From Microbacterium oxydans (GTDB lineage Bacteria; Actinomycetota; Actinomycetes; Actinomycetales; Microbacteriaceae), in NCBI RefSeq assembly GCF_006540085.1, contig NZ_BJOG01000005.1:124001-188000 (forward strand): a DNA stretch of 64,000 bases, in the 5' to 3' direction. The translations under genes and the position numbers were made by a program. Every line of letters begins with the position of its first letter. Position 1 is the stretch's first letter. This document shows positions 50,374 through 62,233 of this stretch, piece after piece. The notes under the pieces are model-generated. The model saw nothing but the letters and a program-made list of their open reading frames with translations, made no database searches and was not told the DNA's origin.

Positions 50374-51648
50374 TCAGTCCTCGATCAGAGTCAGCTCGAT
50401 CACGGGGACCAGCACATCGGGTCGACGCACCGGGAGGTGGACGGTCAGAGTCCCCTCGGCCTCGCCTGCGGGTGTCATGAGATCCGCCTCGCGATCGGGG
50501 TCGGACACGCTCGTCTGGAGCCAGGATCCGTCGTTGAGAAGCCGGACGTACGACACCTTGCCCGCGAGCTCCGGGAGGTGGACGAAACCCATGGGCCAGC
50601 TGAAGAGGCTCAGGTAGAGCCGGTTTCCCCTGCGCGTGTAGACGCCCTCACGCGGTGGGGTGAAGGCCGCGTACCCCGCGCCGACCACCGCGTTCCGGTG
50701 CAGGCGCATCCACTCCCCGATCTCCGCCAACGTGCTCGCATCCCGCGGAGCGATCGCCCCACGCCCGTCCGGGCCGATGTTCAGCAGCATGTTGCCGTCC
50801 ATCGAGACAGAGTCGACGAGCATCTGCACGAGCAACGTCGACGACTTCTGGTCCATGTTGTCGCGGTGGTAACCCCACGATCCGTTCAGCGTCTGGCACG
50901 CCTCCCACGTGAGGGGAACGCCGTCTCGCACGATCGGCGCGGTGGGCTGATACTGCTCTGGCGTGACGAAGTCCGCGGGGATACCCAGACGATCGTTGAC
51001 CAGCATGTTCGGCTGCAGCTCCCGGCACAGAGCGAGCAGTGCCTCCGCATCCCAGTCCCCGGGCCCCTTGCCTGCCCACCCGTCCTTCTCCTCCGGGTAG
51101 GTGAAATCGAAGAAGAGGTAGTCGATGTCGTCGTACTCCGTGAGGAGCTCGCGCACCTGACCGTGGAGGTAGGCGCGGTATGCGGCCATGTCGCGGCCGG
51201 CGTTCAGCTCATGAGCGTTCTCATCGTCGCGACGCGGGTGGTTCCAGTCGATCGTGAAGTCGGGGTGATGCCAGTCGATGACCGAGTGGTACAGGCCGAC
51301 TTTCAGGCCTTCCGCCCGCAGCGCGTCTACGTACTCGCGCACCAGGTCACGTCCGGTGTTCGCGACCGAGGTGAAGTCGGTCAGCTTCGAATCCCAGAGG
51401 CAGAAACCGTCGTGGTGCTTCGTGGTGAGCACGACATACCCCATGCCCGTCGCTTTCGCCGTGCGCGCGAGTGCTGCGGCATCGAAGAGATCGGGATCGA
51501 AGTGCTCGAAGTACTGACGGTAGTCCTCGTCCGTGAGCCGCTCGTAGTTCTGCACCCACTCGTGCCGTGCGGCGGTGCTGTAGAGGCCGAAGTGGACGAA
51601 CATGCCGAACCGAGCCCGGTCAAACCATTCCTGTCGCATACCTCCCAT
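50374..51648 (-). CDS. Second GH29 alpha-L-fucosidase (GH29-B-like)
   Basis: 424 residues. WFDRARFGMFVHFGLYSTAA begins the barrel; YVVLTTKHHDGFCLWDSKLT is near 75, and DIDYLFFDFTYPEEKDGW near 190 carries the nucleophile Asp in an FDFTYP context, unlike the WNDIxWP of the other fucosidase. No signal peptide. It is convergent with the ROK repressor (19 bases apart) and has its own promoter region, where ACATCCGATGTT occurs 11 bases upstream of the ATG at 51648; an alternative start is 51639. No strong ribosome binding site is seen for either. Confidence 0.9.
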   Translation of the reverse strand: MGGMRQEWFDRARFGMFVHFGLYSTAARHEWVQNYERLTDEDYRQYFEHFDPDLFDAAALARTAKATGMGYVVLTTKHHDGFCLWDSKLTDFTSVANTGRDLVREYVDALRAEGLKVGLYHSVIDWHHPDFTIDWNHPRRDDENAHELNAGRDMAAYRAYLHGQVRELLTEYDDIDYLFFDFTYPEEKDGWAGKGPGDWDAEALLALCRELQPNMLVNDRLGIPADFVTPEQYQPTAPIVRDGVPLTWEACQTLNGSWGYHRDNMDQKSSTLLVQMLVDSVSMDGNMLLNIGPDGRGAIAPRDASTLAEIGEWMRLHRNAVVGAGYAAFTPPREGVYTRRGNRLYLSLFSWPMGFVHLPELAGKVSYVRLLNDGSWLQTSVSDPDREADLMTPAGEAEGTLTVHLPVRRPDVLVPVIELTLIED

Positions 51649-51658
51649 CCTGGCACAG

Positions 51659-51670
51659 ACATCCGATGTT
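51659..51670. promoter_or_regulatory. Candidate ROK-repressor operator, copy 2
   Basis: ACATCCGATGTT, identical over 12 bases to the core at 49107-49118, placed 11 bases upstream of the GH29 start codon. Confidence 0.5.
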
Positions 51671-51698
51671 TAGAGAGTGGATGGACCTGCTCGACGCA

Positions 51699-51728
51699 GA
51701 ACGGGCGCCCCCGAAGGGACGCCCGTTC
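51699..51728 (-). terminator. Hairpin downstream of ilvC
   Basis: GAACGGGCG and CGCCCGTTC form a 9-bp perfect stem with a 12-base loop, 15 bases after the ilvC stop. No T run follows on the minus strand, so function as a terminator is uncertain. Confidence 0.45.
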
Positions 51729-51742
51729 GTTCGAAGATCGAA

Positions 51743-53328
<1,586 letters not shown>

Positions 53329-53331
53329 GGA

Positions 53332-55134
53332 TCAGTCCTCCTCGTCGAATGCGGGCGCGTGCTCGCGGGCGTACTGGACGTAGCTGTTGCTGACTCCCTG
53401 CGGCACCATCGGCCACACCATGGAATCGGCACTCACCACGAAGTCGATCACCACAGGCCGATCGTTCGTCTCGAGTGCGAGCTTGATGGCGGCGTCGACC
53501 TCTTCCTCCTTCTCCACACGGATCGCGAGGCAGCCGTAGGCTTCGGCGAGCTTCACGAAGTCGGGGATGCGGATCGTTCCGTGACCGGTGTTGAGATCGG
53601 TGTTCGAGTGACGTCCGTCGTAGAACAGCGTCTGCCACTGGCGCACCATGCCCAGCGAGGAATTGTTGATGATCGCGACCTTGATCGGGATGTTGTTGAT
53701 CGTGCAGGTCGCGAGCTCCTGATTGGTCATCTGGAAGCAGCCGTCGCCGTCGATCGCCCAGACCGGACGATCGGGCTCGGCGACCTTGGCACCCATGGCC
53801 GCCGGCACCGAGTAGCCCATCGTTCCGGCACCGCCGGAGTTCAGCCAGGCGTTCGGACGCTCGTACTTGATGAACTGCGCAGCCCACATCTGGTGCTGGC
53901 CGACTCCGGAGGCGAAGATGCCCTCCGGCCCGGTGAGCTCGCCGATGCGCTGGATCACGTGCTGAGGAGCGAGCAGACCGTCGGTCGTCGGCGCGAATCC
54001 CAGCGGGAACTCGGTACGCAGACCGTCGAGGTACGACCACCACTCCTCGATGTCGGGCTTCGTGTCGGCCGTCGCGCCACGGAACGCCGCGTCGAGGTCG
54101 GTGAGGACGTCGCGCACATCGCCGACGATCGGCACGTCGGCCGTGCGGATCTTGGAGATCTCCGCCGGGTCGATGTCGACGTGGACGACCTTCGCGTTGG
54201 GTGCGAACAGCGCCGCCTTACCCGTGACACGGTCGTCGAACCGCGCACCGAGCGAGACGAGGAGATCGGCCTCCTGCAGAGCGAGCACAGCGGGAACCGT
54301 GCCGTGCATGCCGGGCATGCCGAGGTGCTGCGGGTGCGAGTCCGGGAAAGCACCACGGGCCATCAGCGTCGTGACGACCGGGGCGCCGGTGGACTCGGCG
54401 AGTTCGAGGAGTTCTGCGGACGCCTTGCCGCGGATCACGCCGCCACCCACGTACAGCACCGGCTTCTTGGCTTCGGCGAGAAGGGCCGCCGCGGCCTGGA
54501 TCTGCTTCCCGTGCGCCTTGGTCACAGGACGGTAGCCGGGCAGGTCGATCTTGGGCGGCCATACGAAGGGCGCGGTCGCCTGCTGCGCGTCCTTGGTGAT
54601 GTCGACCAGCACCGGACCGGGGCGCCCGGTGCCGGCGATCTCGTACGCCGCAGCGATCGCGCCCGGGATGTCCGCCGCGTCCTTCACGAGGAATGAGTGC
54701 TTGGTGATCGGCATCGTGATGCCCACGATGTCGGCCTCCTGGAACGCATCCGTCCCCATGAGGGTCGAGAACACCTGACCGGTGATCGCGAGCATCGGCA
54801 CCGAATCCATGTAGGCGTCGGCGATCGCGGTCACGAGGTTGGTCGCGCCGGGACCGGAGGTCGCGATGCACACGCCCACCTTGCCGGATGCGGACGCGTA
54901 CCCCTCGGCCGCGTGCCCGGCTCCCTGCTCGTGACGAACCAGGATGTGACGGAGCTCGGAAGCGTCCATCAGCGGGTCGTAGACGGGGAGGATAGCCCCG
55001 CCAGGAAGCCCGAACACGTCGGTGACACCGAGCAGCTCGAGCGAGCGGACCACGGCCTCAGCGCCCGTGATCTCCGGTGCGGCAGGTTGACGGGCGGGCG
55101 GCCTCGGCACGGCCGGGGCGGAATCAGCAGTCAT
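53332..55134 (-). CDS. ilvB: Acetolactate synthase large (catalytic) subunit
   Basis: 600 residues. TPP enzyme with the N-terminal pyrimidine-binding domain ([40 protein letters not shown] near 70 with the catalytic Glu), a central FAD-binding domain and a C-terminal PP domain with [20 protein letters not shown] and [20 protein letters not shown] near 480. It condenses pyruvate with pyruvate or 2-oxobutyrate, the first common step for Val and Ile. AAGGAAAG precedes the ATG. The ilvD gene is 71 bases upstream. Confidence 0.97.
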   Translation of the reverse strand: MTADSAPAVPRPPARQPAAPEITGAEAVVRSLELLGVTDVFGLPGGAILPVYDPLMDASELRHILVRHEQGAGHAAEGYASASGKVGVCIATSGPGATNLVTAIADAYMDSVPMLAITGQVFSTLMGTDAFQEADIVGITMPITKHSFLVKDAADIPGAIAAAYEIAGTGRPGPVLVDITKDAQQATAPFVWPPKIDLPGYRPVTKAHGKQIQAAAALLAEAKKPVLYVGGGVIRGKASAELLELAESTGAPVVTTLMARGAFPDSHPQHLGMPGMHGTVPAVLALQEADLLVSLGARFDDRVTGKAALFAPNAKVVHVDIDPAEISKIRTADVPIVGDVRDVLTDLDAAFRGATADTKPDIEEWWSYLDGLRTEFPLGFAPTTDGLLAPQHVIQRIGELTGPEGIFASGVGQHQMWAAQFIKYERPNAWLNSGGAGTMGYSVPAAMGAKVAEPDRPVWAIDGDGCFQMTNQELATCTINNIPIKVAIINNSSLGMVRQWQTLFYDGRHSNTDLNTGHGTIRIPDFVKLAEAYGCLAIRVEKEEEVDAAIKLALETNDRPVVIDFVVSADSMVWPMVPQGVSNSYVQYAREHAPAFDEED

Positions 55135-55205
55135 GACTTTCCTTCTGATGATCTGTGGAGGACGCCGGATGTCCGATCGGCTGGGTTCCTGAGCCTGTCG
55201 ATGGA

Positions 55206-56924
55206 TCAGCCGGTGGTCGCTCCCTCGGCGGCGGACCGCACGAGGCGCGAGTACTTGGCAAGAACGCCTCGGGTGTAGCGCGGGGGAAGCGGCTCCCAGC
55301 CAGAGCGGCGGGAGGCGAGCTCTGCCTCGTCGACGAGTAGATCGAGAGAGCGAGCTGCGATATCGACCCGTATCAGATCACCATCGCGCACGAAGGCGAT
55401 AGGACCTGCGTCCACCGCTTCGGGTGCTATGTGGCCGATGCACAGGCCGGTTGTGCCGCCTGAGAATCGTCCGTCCGTCAAGAGTAGTACATCTTTTCCG
55501 AGTCCAGCGCCCTTGATGGCCGCGGTGATCGCGAGCATCTCCCGCATGCCCGGTCCACCCTTGGGTCCCTCGTAGCGGATCACGATCACCGTGCCGGGTT
55601 CGATCTCGCCCTCGGCCACGGCATCCATGGCCGCGCGCTCGCGCTCGAACACGCGGGCCGGTCCCTCGAACACCGCCGCATCGAAACCCGCCGTCTTGAC
55701 GACGGCCCCCTCCGGGGCGAGCGAGCCGTGCAGGATAGTGAGCCCGCCCGTGGCGTGGATCGGGTTGTCGAACGTGTGGATGACCTCGCCGTCGATCGGC
55801 TGCGGGTCGAGGTCCGCGAGGTTCTCGGCGAGCGTCTTGCCGGTGACCGTGAGCGCGTCGCCGTGCAGGAGGCCCTCGTCGAGCATGGCCTTCATGATCA
55901 CGGGGATGCCGCCGTGGCGGTCGACGTCGTTCATGACGTACTTGCCGAACGGCTTCATGTCGGCCACGTGCGGGACCTTGTCGCCGATGCGATTGAAGTC
56001 GTGAAGACTCAGCTCGACCTCGGCCTCTCTCGCGATGGCGAGGAGGTGGAGGACGACGTTGGTCGAGCCGCCGAGGGCCATCGCGAGGGCGATCGCGTTC
56101 TCGAACGCCTCCTTGGTGAGGATGTCGCGCGTCGTGATGCCCTGACGGAGCAGGTTGACGACGGCCTCGCCCGACCGATGCGCGAAGTAGTCGCGACGGC
56201 GGTCGGCAGCGGGCGGCGCGGCGGAGCCCGGCAGGCTGAGCCCGAGTGCCTCGGCGACGGAGGCCATGGTGTTGGCGGTGTACATGCCGCCGCACGCTCC
56301 CTCACCGGGAGCGATGGCGCACTCGATGCGCTTGAGGTCTTCCTCGCTCATCAGGCCGGCACGGCAGGCGCCGACCGCCTCGAACGAGTCGATGATCGTG
56401 ACGTCCTTCTCGGTGCCGTCGGAGAGCTTGACCCAGCCCGGCGCGATCGACCCGGCGTAGAGGAAGACGCTCGACAGGTCGAGGCGGGCGCTGGCCATGA
56501 GCATGCCGGGGATCGACTTGTCGCAGCCGGCGAGCAGGACGGAGCCGTCCAGGCGCTCGGCCATCATCACGGTCTCGACCGAGTCGGCGATGACCTCGCG
56601 GGAGACGAGTGAGAAGTGCATCCCCTCGTGGCCCATCGAGATGCCGTCCGAGACGGAGATGGTTCCGAACTGCAGCGGGTACCCGCCGCCGGAGTGCACG
56701 CCCTCCTTCGCCCCCTGAGCAAGACGGTCGAGGCTCAGGTTGCAGGGAGTGATCTCGTTCCAGCTGGACGCGATGCCGATCTGCGGCTTGTCCCAGTCGG
56801 CGTCGCCCATGCCGACGGCACGGAGCATACCGCGGGAGGTCGTGGCCTCGATGCCGTCGGTGACGACGCGGCTGCGGGGCTTGATGTCGATGGGCGCGCT
56901 GCTGGAGGGATCATGCGAGGACAT
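55206..56924 (-). CDS. ilvD: Dihydroxy-acid dehydratase
   Basis: 572 residues. The Fe-S ligands are visible in [20 protein letters not shown] near 130 and [20 protein letters not shown] near 205, with a third Cys upstream ([14 protein letters not shown]). It dehydrates 2,3-dihydroxy-3-methylvalerate and -isovalerate. The start is probably leaderless (TAGACT, six bases, ATG) with no ribosome binding site. It leads the ilvD-ilvB-ilvN-ilvC series on the minus strand, and otsB ends 9 bases upstream of it. Confidence 0.96.
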   Translation of the reverse strand: MSSHDPSSSAPIDIKPRSRVVTDGIEATTSRGMLRAVGMGDADWDKPQIGIASSWNEITPCNLSLDRLAQGAKEGVHSGGGYPLQFGTISVSDGISMGHEGMHFSLVSREVIADSVETVMMAERLDGSVLLAGCDKSIPGMLMASARLDLSSVFLYAGSIAPGWVKLSDGTEKDVTIIDSFEAVGACRAGLMSEEDLKRIECAIAPGEGACGGMYTANTMASVAEALGLSLPGSAAPPAADRRRDYFAHRSGEAVVNLLRQGITTRDILTKEAFENAIALAMALGGSTNVVLHLLAIAREAEVELSLHDFNRIGDKVPHVADMKPFGKYVMNDVDRHGGIPVIMKAMLDEGLLHGDALTVTGKTLAENLADLDPQPIDGEVIHTFDNPIHATGGLTILHGSLAPEGAVVKTAGFDAAVFEGPARVFERERAAMDAVAEGEIEPGTVIVIRYEGPKGGPGMREMLAITAAIKGAGLGKDVLLLTDGRFSGGTTGLCIGHIAPEAVDAGPIAFVRDGDLIRVDIAARSLDLLVDEAELASRRSGWEPLPPRYTRGVLAKYSRLVRSAAEGATTG

Positions 56925-56930
56925 GACGGA

Positions 56931-56936
56931 AGTCTA
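56931..56936 (-). promoter_or_regulatory. Leaderless -10 box of ilvD
   Basis: TAGACT on the minus strand, six bases (TCCGTC), then the ATG at 56924. It overlaps the end of otsB. Confidence 0.45.
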
Positions 56937-57731
56937 TTGCCGCCGAGAGGCACGTTCGTCCGCCAACGCCTCCAGAAGCTCGGCGATCTGTTGTGGAGAG
57001 TCCACACGAAGGGTCGCGGCGCTCTCCCCCGGCCCGACCCGGACGCCGAGGTCGCCGGGCTGCAGCACACGCATCGCATCCTCGTCCGTCACATCGTCGC
57101 CGGCGAAGAGGATCCCGGTGGCGTCGAACCTCTCGCGGAGAGCGGCCATCGCCGCGTCCTTGCCCTCCGTTCGCGACGAGAACTCGAGCACCCTGTGGCC
57201 CGAACGCCGTCTCCAGTGCGGGAACCGCTCCGCGACGAGGGCATCGATCTCGGCGAAGACGCGCTCCTCGGTCTCGCGGTCGGCACGACGGGTGTGCACG
57301 CCCATGCCGAAGGTCTTGGGCTCGAACTCGGCGCCTTCATATCGGTCGATGATCGGCTTCGCCGCCGCCCACAGCTCCTCACGAGCACCATCGTCCGTCG
57401 GCTCGCCGGGAGCATCAGCGTCGCCCTCCCCCGGGAACCAGTACTGGGCGCCGTGCGATCCGGCCAAGGCGATCGCGGAGTCGTCGGTGTGCTCCGTGAT
57501 GACACGGAGGTCATGCATGCTGCGTCCGGAGACGTAGGCGACGACAGTGTCCGGAAGAGCGGCGAGGCGGTCGACCTGGACGGCGACTTCGGGAAGGGCT
57601 CTGGCGGCCATCGGATCCGGGACCAGCGGCGATGCCGTGCCGTCGAAGTCGAGCGCGACCACAAGCCGTGCAGTGCCGGCCAGAGCGCTCAGGTCGTCAT
57701 CGGCTGTTCCAGGGGTCCAAGGGCGCGTCAC
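56934..57731 (-). CDS. otsB: Trehalose-6-phosphate phosphatase
   Basis: 265 residues. HAD-type phosphatase with ARLVVALDFDGTASPLVPDP near residue 28 (nucleophile and acid Asp), TVVAYVSGRSMHDLRVITEH near 62 and ILFAGDDVTDEDAMRVLQ near 218 (metal-binding Asp pair). It removes phosphate from trehalose 6-phosphate to give trehalose, in an operon with otsA. GTG 57731 follows GGAG six bases upstream. The protein ends in DERASRRQ. Confidence 0.95.
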   Translation of the reverse strand: MTRPWTPGTADDDLSALAGTARLVVALDFDGTASPLVPDPMAARALPEVAVQVDRLAALPDTVVAYVSGRSMHDLRVITEHTDDSAIALAGSHGAQYWFPGEGDADAPGEPTDDGAREELWAAAKPIIDRYEGAEFEPKTFGMGVHTRRADRETEERVFAEIDALVAERFPHWRRRSGHRVLEFSSRTEGKDAAMAALRERFDATGILFAGDDVTDEDAMRVLQPGDLGVRVGPGESAATLRVDSPQQIAELLEALADERASRRQ

Positions 57732-57782
57732 GGATTCTCCAATCGAAGGGGGCTCTCCCAGTATCGCGGGCCGTGCGCGGGC

Positions 57783-59189
57783 TCAGCGACCGCGCACCTC
57801 CGCCAACGCGGCGAGGAACGACGACGACCACGCGGTCACGTCGTTGTCGAGCACCCGGCGCCGGAGCGAGCGCATGCGACGCGACTGCTCGCCCGCCGGC
57901 ATGTCCACGGCGGTCATGATCGCGTCCTTGAGACCTTCGATGTCGTGCGGGTTGACGCGCACGGCCTGGCGCAGCTCGTCCGCCGCTCCCGTGAACTCGC
58001 TCAGCACGAGCACGCCGCGATTGTCGGCCCTGGTGGCGACGTACTCCTTGGCCACGAGGTTCATACCGTCGCGGAGCGCGGTCACGAGCATGACATCCGC
58101 CGCCAGGTAGAGCGCGACCATCTCCTCGCGCGGATACCCCTGGTGCAGGTACCGGATGGCGGAGTGCCCCATGGTGTCGTTGTCGCCGTTGATGCGGCTC
58201 ACGGCGAGCTCGATCTCGTCCCGCAGGTGCACGTAGGCATCGACCCGCTCGCGGCTGGGACTCGCGACCTGCACCAGTGTCACGTCCTCGACGTTCAGTC
58301 GCCCGTCCTCGAGCAGTTCGCCATAGGCCTTGATGCGGTGCCGGATGCCCTTCGTGTAGTCGAGTCTGTCGACGCCGAGCAGGATGCGCTTGGGGTTGCC
58401 GAGGCTGGCTCTGATCTCGGCGGCTCTGGCCTGGATGTCCTCCCTGGCCGCGAGCTCGAGGTAGGGCTCGGTGTCGATGGAGATCGGGAAGGCTCTCGCC
58501 ACCGCCGTCCTGGTCTGCTCGCCCTCCGGCACCGCGACGTGCGAGCCCTTGACCTCGTAGCGCAAGCGGCGGCGTACGGCGGTCAGGAAGTAGGTGGCGT
58601 CCTGCGCGCGCTGGAAGCCGATGACGTCGGCGCCGAGGAGTCCGCGCAGCACCTGGTCGCGCCAGGGCAGCTGCGCGTACAGACCGTGAGCGGGGAACGG
58701 GATGTGGTGGAAGTAGCCGATGGTGACGTCGGGCCGCAGTTCCCGCACCATCTGCGGCACGAGCTGGAGCTGGTAGTCGTGCACCCACACGGTGCCGTCC
58801 TTCGCGACCGCGGCGGCAGCAGCCTCGGCGAAGCGGCGGTTCACCGTCACGTATGCCTCCCACCATTCCCGGTGGTACTGCGGCGGCGCGATCACATCGT
58901 GATAGAGCGGCCAGATGGTGTCGTTCGCGAAGCCTTCGTAGTACTCGGCGACCTCCTGAGCGCTGAGCGTCACCGGTATCAGGTCGATGCCGTCGGCCGC
59001 GAACGGCTCCAGCTCGACGTCGGCCTGGCCGGGCCAGCCCACCCAGGCCCCGTGCACACTGCGCATCATCGGCTCGAGCGCGGCGACGAGACCACCGGGA
59101 GACGTGCGCCAGGTCTCCTCACCTCCGGGACCCACCACCCGATCGACGGGCAGGCGGTTGGCGACGACGACGAAATCTGCTGCGGCCAC
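57783..59189 (-). CDS. otsA: Trehalose-6-phosphate synthase
   Basis: 468 residues, GT20 family, retaining GT-B fold. DFVVVANRLPVDR opens the protein (residues 5-17), followed by SPGGLVAALEPMMRSVHGAW; the middle has VWVHDYQLQLVPQMVREL near 135 and GLLGADVIGFQ near 180, and VDRLDYTKGIRHRIKAYGEL near 275 with DGMNLVAKEYVATRAD near 375. It joins UDP-glucose (or ADP-glucose) and glucose 6-phosphate. Upstream of GTG 59189 is GGAGGAG. It feeds otsB, 51 bases downstream. Confidence 0.95.
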   Translation of the reverse strand: MAAADFVVVANRLPVDRVVGPGGEETWRTSPGGLVAALEPMMRSVHGAWVGWPGQADVELEPFAADGIDLIPVTLSAQEVAEYYEGFANDTIWPLYHDVIAPPQYHREWWEAYVTVNRRFAEAAAAAVAKDGTVWVHDYQLQLVPQMVRELRPDVTIGYFHHIPFPAHGLYAQLPWRDQVLRGLLGADVIGFQRAQDATYFLTAVRRRLRYEVKGSHVAVPEGEQTRTAVARAFPISIDTEPYLELAAREDIQARAAEIRASLGNPKRILLGVDRLDYTKGIRHRIKAYGELLEDGRLNVEDVTLVQVASPSRERVDAYVHLRDEIELAVSRINGDNDTMGHSAIRYLHQGYPREEMVALYLAADVMLVTALRDGMNLVAKEYVATRADNRGVLVLSEFTGAADELRQAVRVNPHDIEGLKDAIMTAVDMPAGEQSRRMRSLRRRVLDNDVTAWSSSFLAALAEVRGR

Positions 59190-59217
59190 GAGGGCTCCTC
59201 CCGGGGTTTCCTCCAGG

Positions 59218-60507
59218 CTATCGAGGAACGTCGATCTCCGCGGATCGCGCGTCAGGGGTTGACGCGGGCCTCGCGTCCCCTCTACCGCTGAGGAACCAGT
59301 TCGCCACACCCGCGATGAAGGCGATCAGTGCCGCGATCATCGGCAGCAACAGCGCAGCGGGCGTGCCGACGTTCTCGGCGATCTCACCCGCGAAGGCGGC
59401 TCCGATGGACTGCCCGACGACGACGCCGGAGCCGAGCATCGTCATGACGGTGGCGGAGCGTCCCCGGGGACTGCGGGCCGCACCGAAGCTGTACTGCGTG
59501 ACGAGAGTGGGACCGATGCCGATGCCCATGATCGCGAGCGCCAGAATCATGGTGCCGGGGGTGTCGACGAATCCGAGCAGCAGCGTGCCCGCCAGCAGGA
59601 TCCCGGAGAACACGAGCCACCGCGCGCGCATCGAGAATCGCGGGGGAAGCCATGCGACACCGAGTGCGAGGATGGCGGACCCCACGCCCATGACACCGTA
59701 GAGGAGGCCGGCCTGCTCCGGCGCCCCGCGGTCGGCCATGAACGACGTCAGCGAGGTGAGCATCGTGCCGAAGAAGATGCCGACGCCGAGGATGCCGACC
59801 ACCACGATCAGCAGCTGGGGCCGGAACAGCTCGGAGACGGCCGAAGGCGCCTTCCCGTCGGCGTCGCGATCCTGCGAGACGTGTCGACCGCTGGGATGCA
59901 GCGCGAAGGCACCCACGAAGACCACGGTGAGGACGGCCGCACCGACCAGCGGAGCCCACGGCGCGATCGCCGACGCCAGGATCCCGACCAGGAACGGCCC
60001 GAACACGAACACCGTCTCGTCCGCCGCCGACTCGTAGGCCATCGTGCCCGACACCGTCTTCGCACGGCGGGACTCCGCCATTCGTTCGCTGATGATCGTG
60101 ACGAGCCGCGACCGTGAGAGCGGAGCGACCTGCGGGGCGCTCGCCCCGATGCCGACGGCGGCGAGCAGCACGAATCCGTCCGGCGCCGTTCCGTAGACGA
60201 CCACGGTGAACAGCAGAAGCATGGCCGCGTTCGCGACAGCGAGCACCATCAGCACGACCCGCTGCCCGAAGCGATCGGCTGCTGCCCCGAGCAGAGGCCC
60301 GAAGCATGCGGTGCCGAGACCCACGGCCGCAGAGGTGAGACCTCCGAGCGAGAGGGAGCCCCGCGCGGAGACGACGACCGTCAGCACGCCGACGACCATC
60401 ATCGCGAACGGCAGCCGGGCGATGAAGGCGATGAGGAAGTAGGGAAGGCCGGCGAGACGGAGAAGGGTCGGCTCGGCGATTTGCTGCGATGCTGTTGCGC
60501 GTGTCAT
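59218..60507 (-). CDS. MFS transporter
   Basis: 429 residues, twelve helices. FGPLLGAAADRFGQRVVLMV lies at loop 2-3 near residue 72 and SAPQVAPLSRSRLVTIISER near 130. It starts at ATG 60507. It is followed by otsA after 28 bases, so it may be co-transcribed with the trehalose pair, but the link is only by position. The region 60508-60725 upstream is gene-free. Confidence 0.85.
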   Translation of the reverse strand: MTRATASQQIAEPTLLRLAGLPYFLIAFIARLPFAMMVVGVLTVVVSARGSLSLGGLTSAAVGLGTACFGPLLGAAADRFGQRVVLMVLAVANAAMLLLFTVVVYGTAPDGFVLLAAVGIGASAPQVAPLSRSRLVTIISERMAESRRAKTVSGTMAYESAADETVFVFGPFLVGILASAIAPWAPLVGAAVLTVVFVGAFALHPSGRHVSQDRDADGKAPSAVSELFRPQLLIVVVGILGVGIFFGTMLTSLTSFMADRGAPEQAGLLYGVMGVGSAILALGVAWLPPRFSMRARWLVFSGILLAGTLLLGFVDTPGTMILALAIMGIGIGPTLVTQYSFGAARSPRGRSATVMTMLGSGVVVGQSIGAAFAGEIAENVGTPAALLLPMIAALIAFIAGVANWFLSGRGDARPASTPDARSAEIDVPR

Positions 60508-60725
60508 GGCTCTCGCGCGTCGAAGACGCGATGTCGGGTGCCGCCGCTGTCCGCCGGAATGCCGACGGCCGGTAGATACACGGTTGTGCGGCCGCGGGCG
60601 AGCCGCGACCAGGCCATGATAGCGGGTGCGCCCGAGTGCCGTCCGTCAGCTCGTTCCCTGCCGGATCCACCGGGGGCTTGTCAAGGCTCCATGCGACCAA
60701 GGGTGCGGGAAGGTAGCGTGGGGGA
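60508..60725. other. Gene-free 218-base region
   Basis: No open frame of quality, repeats or structured RNA is seen. The plus-strand promoter element at its right end is listed separately. Confidence 0.6.
60714..60719 (+). promoter_or_regulatory. Leaderless -10 box of the small 60.7 kb membrane-protein gene
   Basis: TAGCGT on the plus strand, six bases (GGGGGA) and the ATG at 60726. The GGGGGA could also serve as a ribosome binding site, if a longer leader exists. Confidence 0.35.
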
Positions 60726-61025
60726 ATGCGCTACCTCTTCAGCACCGGACTTGTCGCTGCGATCTCCGCCGGAGTCTCCCTGCTGCGCGGCACCCGCGAG
60801 CAGCCCGTCACCTGGCGTGCCGTGCTGTCCTGGGTGAGCTGGGGCATCACGATGGCCCTCGCCGTCGGCGCCGTGATCGACATGAACCGCGAACGTCGCG
60901 GTGTGCTGGTGGACGCCGACTCCCCGCAGTCGGTCAAGAAGGCGAAGAAGGCCCAGCGACTGCAGTTCCGCTCGCAGAAGGCCCTCGCCGACACGCAGGA
61001 CCACGCTAAAGACTCACGTCCCTGA
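60726..61025 (+). CDS. Small membrane protein of unknown function
   Basis: 99 residues. One helix near residues 4-20 and another near 32-52 (VLSWVSWGITMALAVGAVID), followed by a charged cytosolic tail (KKAKKAQRLQFRSQKALAD). Family not recognised. It stands alone, convergent with the thiolase operon end (23 bases). Confidence 0.7.
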   Translation: MRYLFSTGLVAAISAGVSLLRGTREQPVTWRAVLSWVSWGITMALAVGAVIDMNRERRGVLVDADSPQSVKKAKKAQRLQFRSQKALADTQDHAKDSRP

Positions 61026-61048
61026 TCGGCCGCTGGCCGGGACCGTCG

Positions 61049-62233
61049 TCATCGGGTGAGGATGAGCGCCTCTCCCTGACCGCCGCCGCCGCACAGTCCG
61101 ACCGCCGCGGTCCCCGCGCCCCGACGTGCCAGCTCGTGCGCGAGGTGCACGACGAGCCTGTTGCCTGAGGCTCCGATGGGGTGACCGATCGCGATGCCGC
61201 CACCATGGATGTTCACGATGCTCTCGTCGATGCCCAGCTCGTCCTGAGAACGTGCGACGACGGCGCCGAAGGCCTCGTTGATCTCGACCAGATCGAGATC
61301 GGACGGCGAGATGCCCTGTTTGGCGCACGCACGCTCGATCGCCCGCGCCGGTTGCGCCTGCAGCGAGTTGTCCGGTCCTGCCGTCTGCCCGCTCGCACCG
61401 ACGGTCGCCAGCACAGGCCAGCCCTTCACCGTCGCGACGCCGCGGGTCGTCAGCACGACCGCGGAGGCACCGTCGGAGATCGGCGATGAGTTACCGGCGG
61501 TGATCGAGCCGCCTTCCGCGAACGCCGCTCTGAGTCCCGAAAGCGTCTGCACGGTCGTGTCGGGTCGTACGCCCTCGTCCTTCGTCACGCGCACGGGCTC
61601 ACCCCGTCGTTGAGGAACGTCCACGGCGACGATCTCCGCGTCGAACACTCCCGACTCCTGCGCTGCCGTCGCGCGCTGGTGGGAGAGAGCCGCGACCTGG
61701 TCCTGCGCCGCCCTGGTGAGTCCGAAACGCGCGTTGTGCCGTTCCGTCGATGCTCCCATGCTCTCCTGGTCGTACGCGTCGGTGAGCCCGTCGTATGCCA
61801 TGTGGTCGAGCACCTCGACGCTTCCGTATGTCCAGCCGTCGCGGGAACCCATCAGCAGGTGCGGGGCGCGCGTCATGGACTCCATGCCCGCGGCGACGAC
61901 CACTTCGGCATCACCCGTGCGGATCATGCGTGCGGCGTCGATGATCGCCGTCAGCCCCGACAGACAGACCTTGTTCACCGAGTGCGCCGGCACGTCCCAT
62001 CCGATGCCCGCGCCGATCGCCGCCTGCCGCGCCGCGTTCTGTCCCGACCCGGCCGCGAGCACCTGACCGACGACGACGGCATCGACATCGTCGGGATCGA
62101 TCGTGGCCTGTTCGAGCGCGCCGCGGATCGCCAGTGATCCGAGCTGAGGCGCTGTGAACGCGGAGAGCTGCCCCTTAAGGCGTCCCTGTGGGGTGCGAGC
62201 AGCGGCGACGATGACGACGTCGTTCTCAGTCAT
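61049..62233 (-). CDS. Acetyl-CoA acetyltransferase-type thiolase
   Basis: 394 residues. Catalytic residues: Cys in [19 protein letters not shown] near residue 90, His in [19 protein letters not shown] near 350 and Cys in [12 protein letters not shown] near 383. The pattern NKVCLSG fits acetoacetyl-CoA thiolases rather than 3-oxoadipyl-CoA thiolases, but the specificity is not certain. It sits in the operon after the two CoA-transferase subunits, so the operon could convert acetoacetate (or 3-oxoadipate) to acetyl-CoA (and succinyl-CoA). ATG 62233 overlaps the end of the upstream subunit by 8 bases. Confidence 0.92.
   Translation of the reverse strand: MTENDVVIVAAARTPQGRLKGQLSAFTAPQLGSLAIRGALEQATIDPDDVDAVVVGQVLAAGSGQNAARQAAIGAGIGWDVPAHSVNKVCLSGLTAIIDAARMIRTGDAEVVVAAGMESMTRAPHLLMGSRDGWTYGSVEVLDHMAYDGLTDAYDQESMGASTERHNARFGLTRAAQDQVAALSHQRATAAQESGVFDAEIVAVDVPQRRGEPVRVTKDEGVRPDTTVQTLSGLRAAFAEGGSITAGNSSPISDGASAVVLTTRGVATVKGWPVLATVGASGQTAGPDNSLQAQPARAIERACAKQGISPSDLDLVEINEAFGAVVARSQDELGIDESIVNIHGGGIAIGHPIGASGNRLVVHLAHELARRGAGTAAVGLCGGGGQGEALILTR

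Noticed and set aside
56616..59291. An 891-codon plus-strand open frame opposite ilvD, otsB and otsA.
   Set aside because: Three well-defined enzymes occupy the other strand; no homology or ribosome binding site here.
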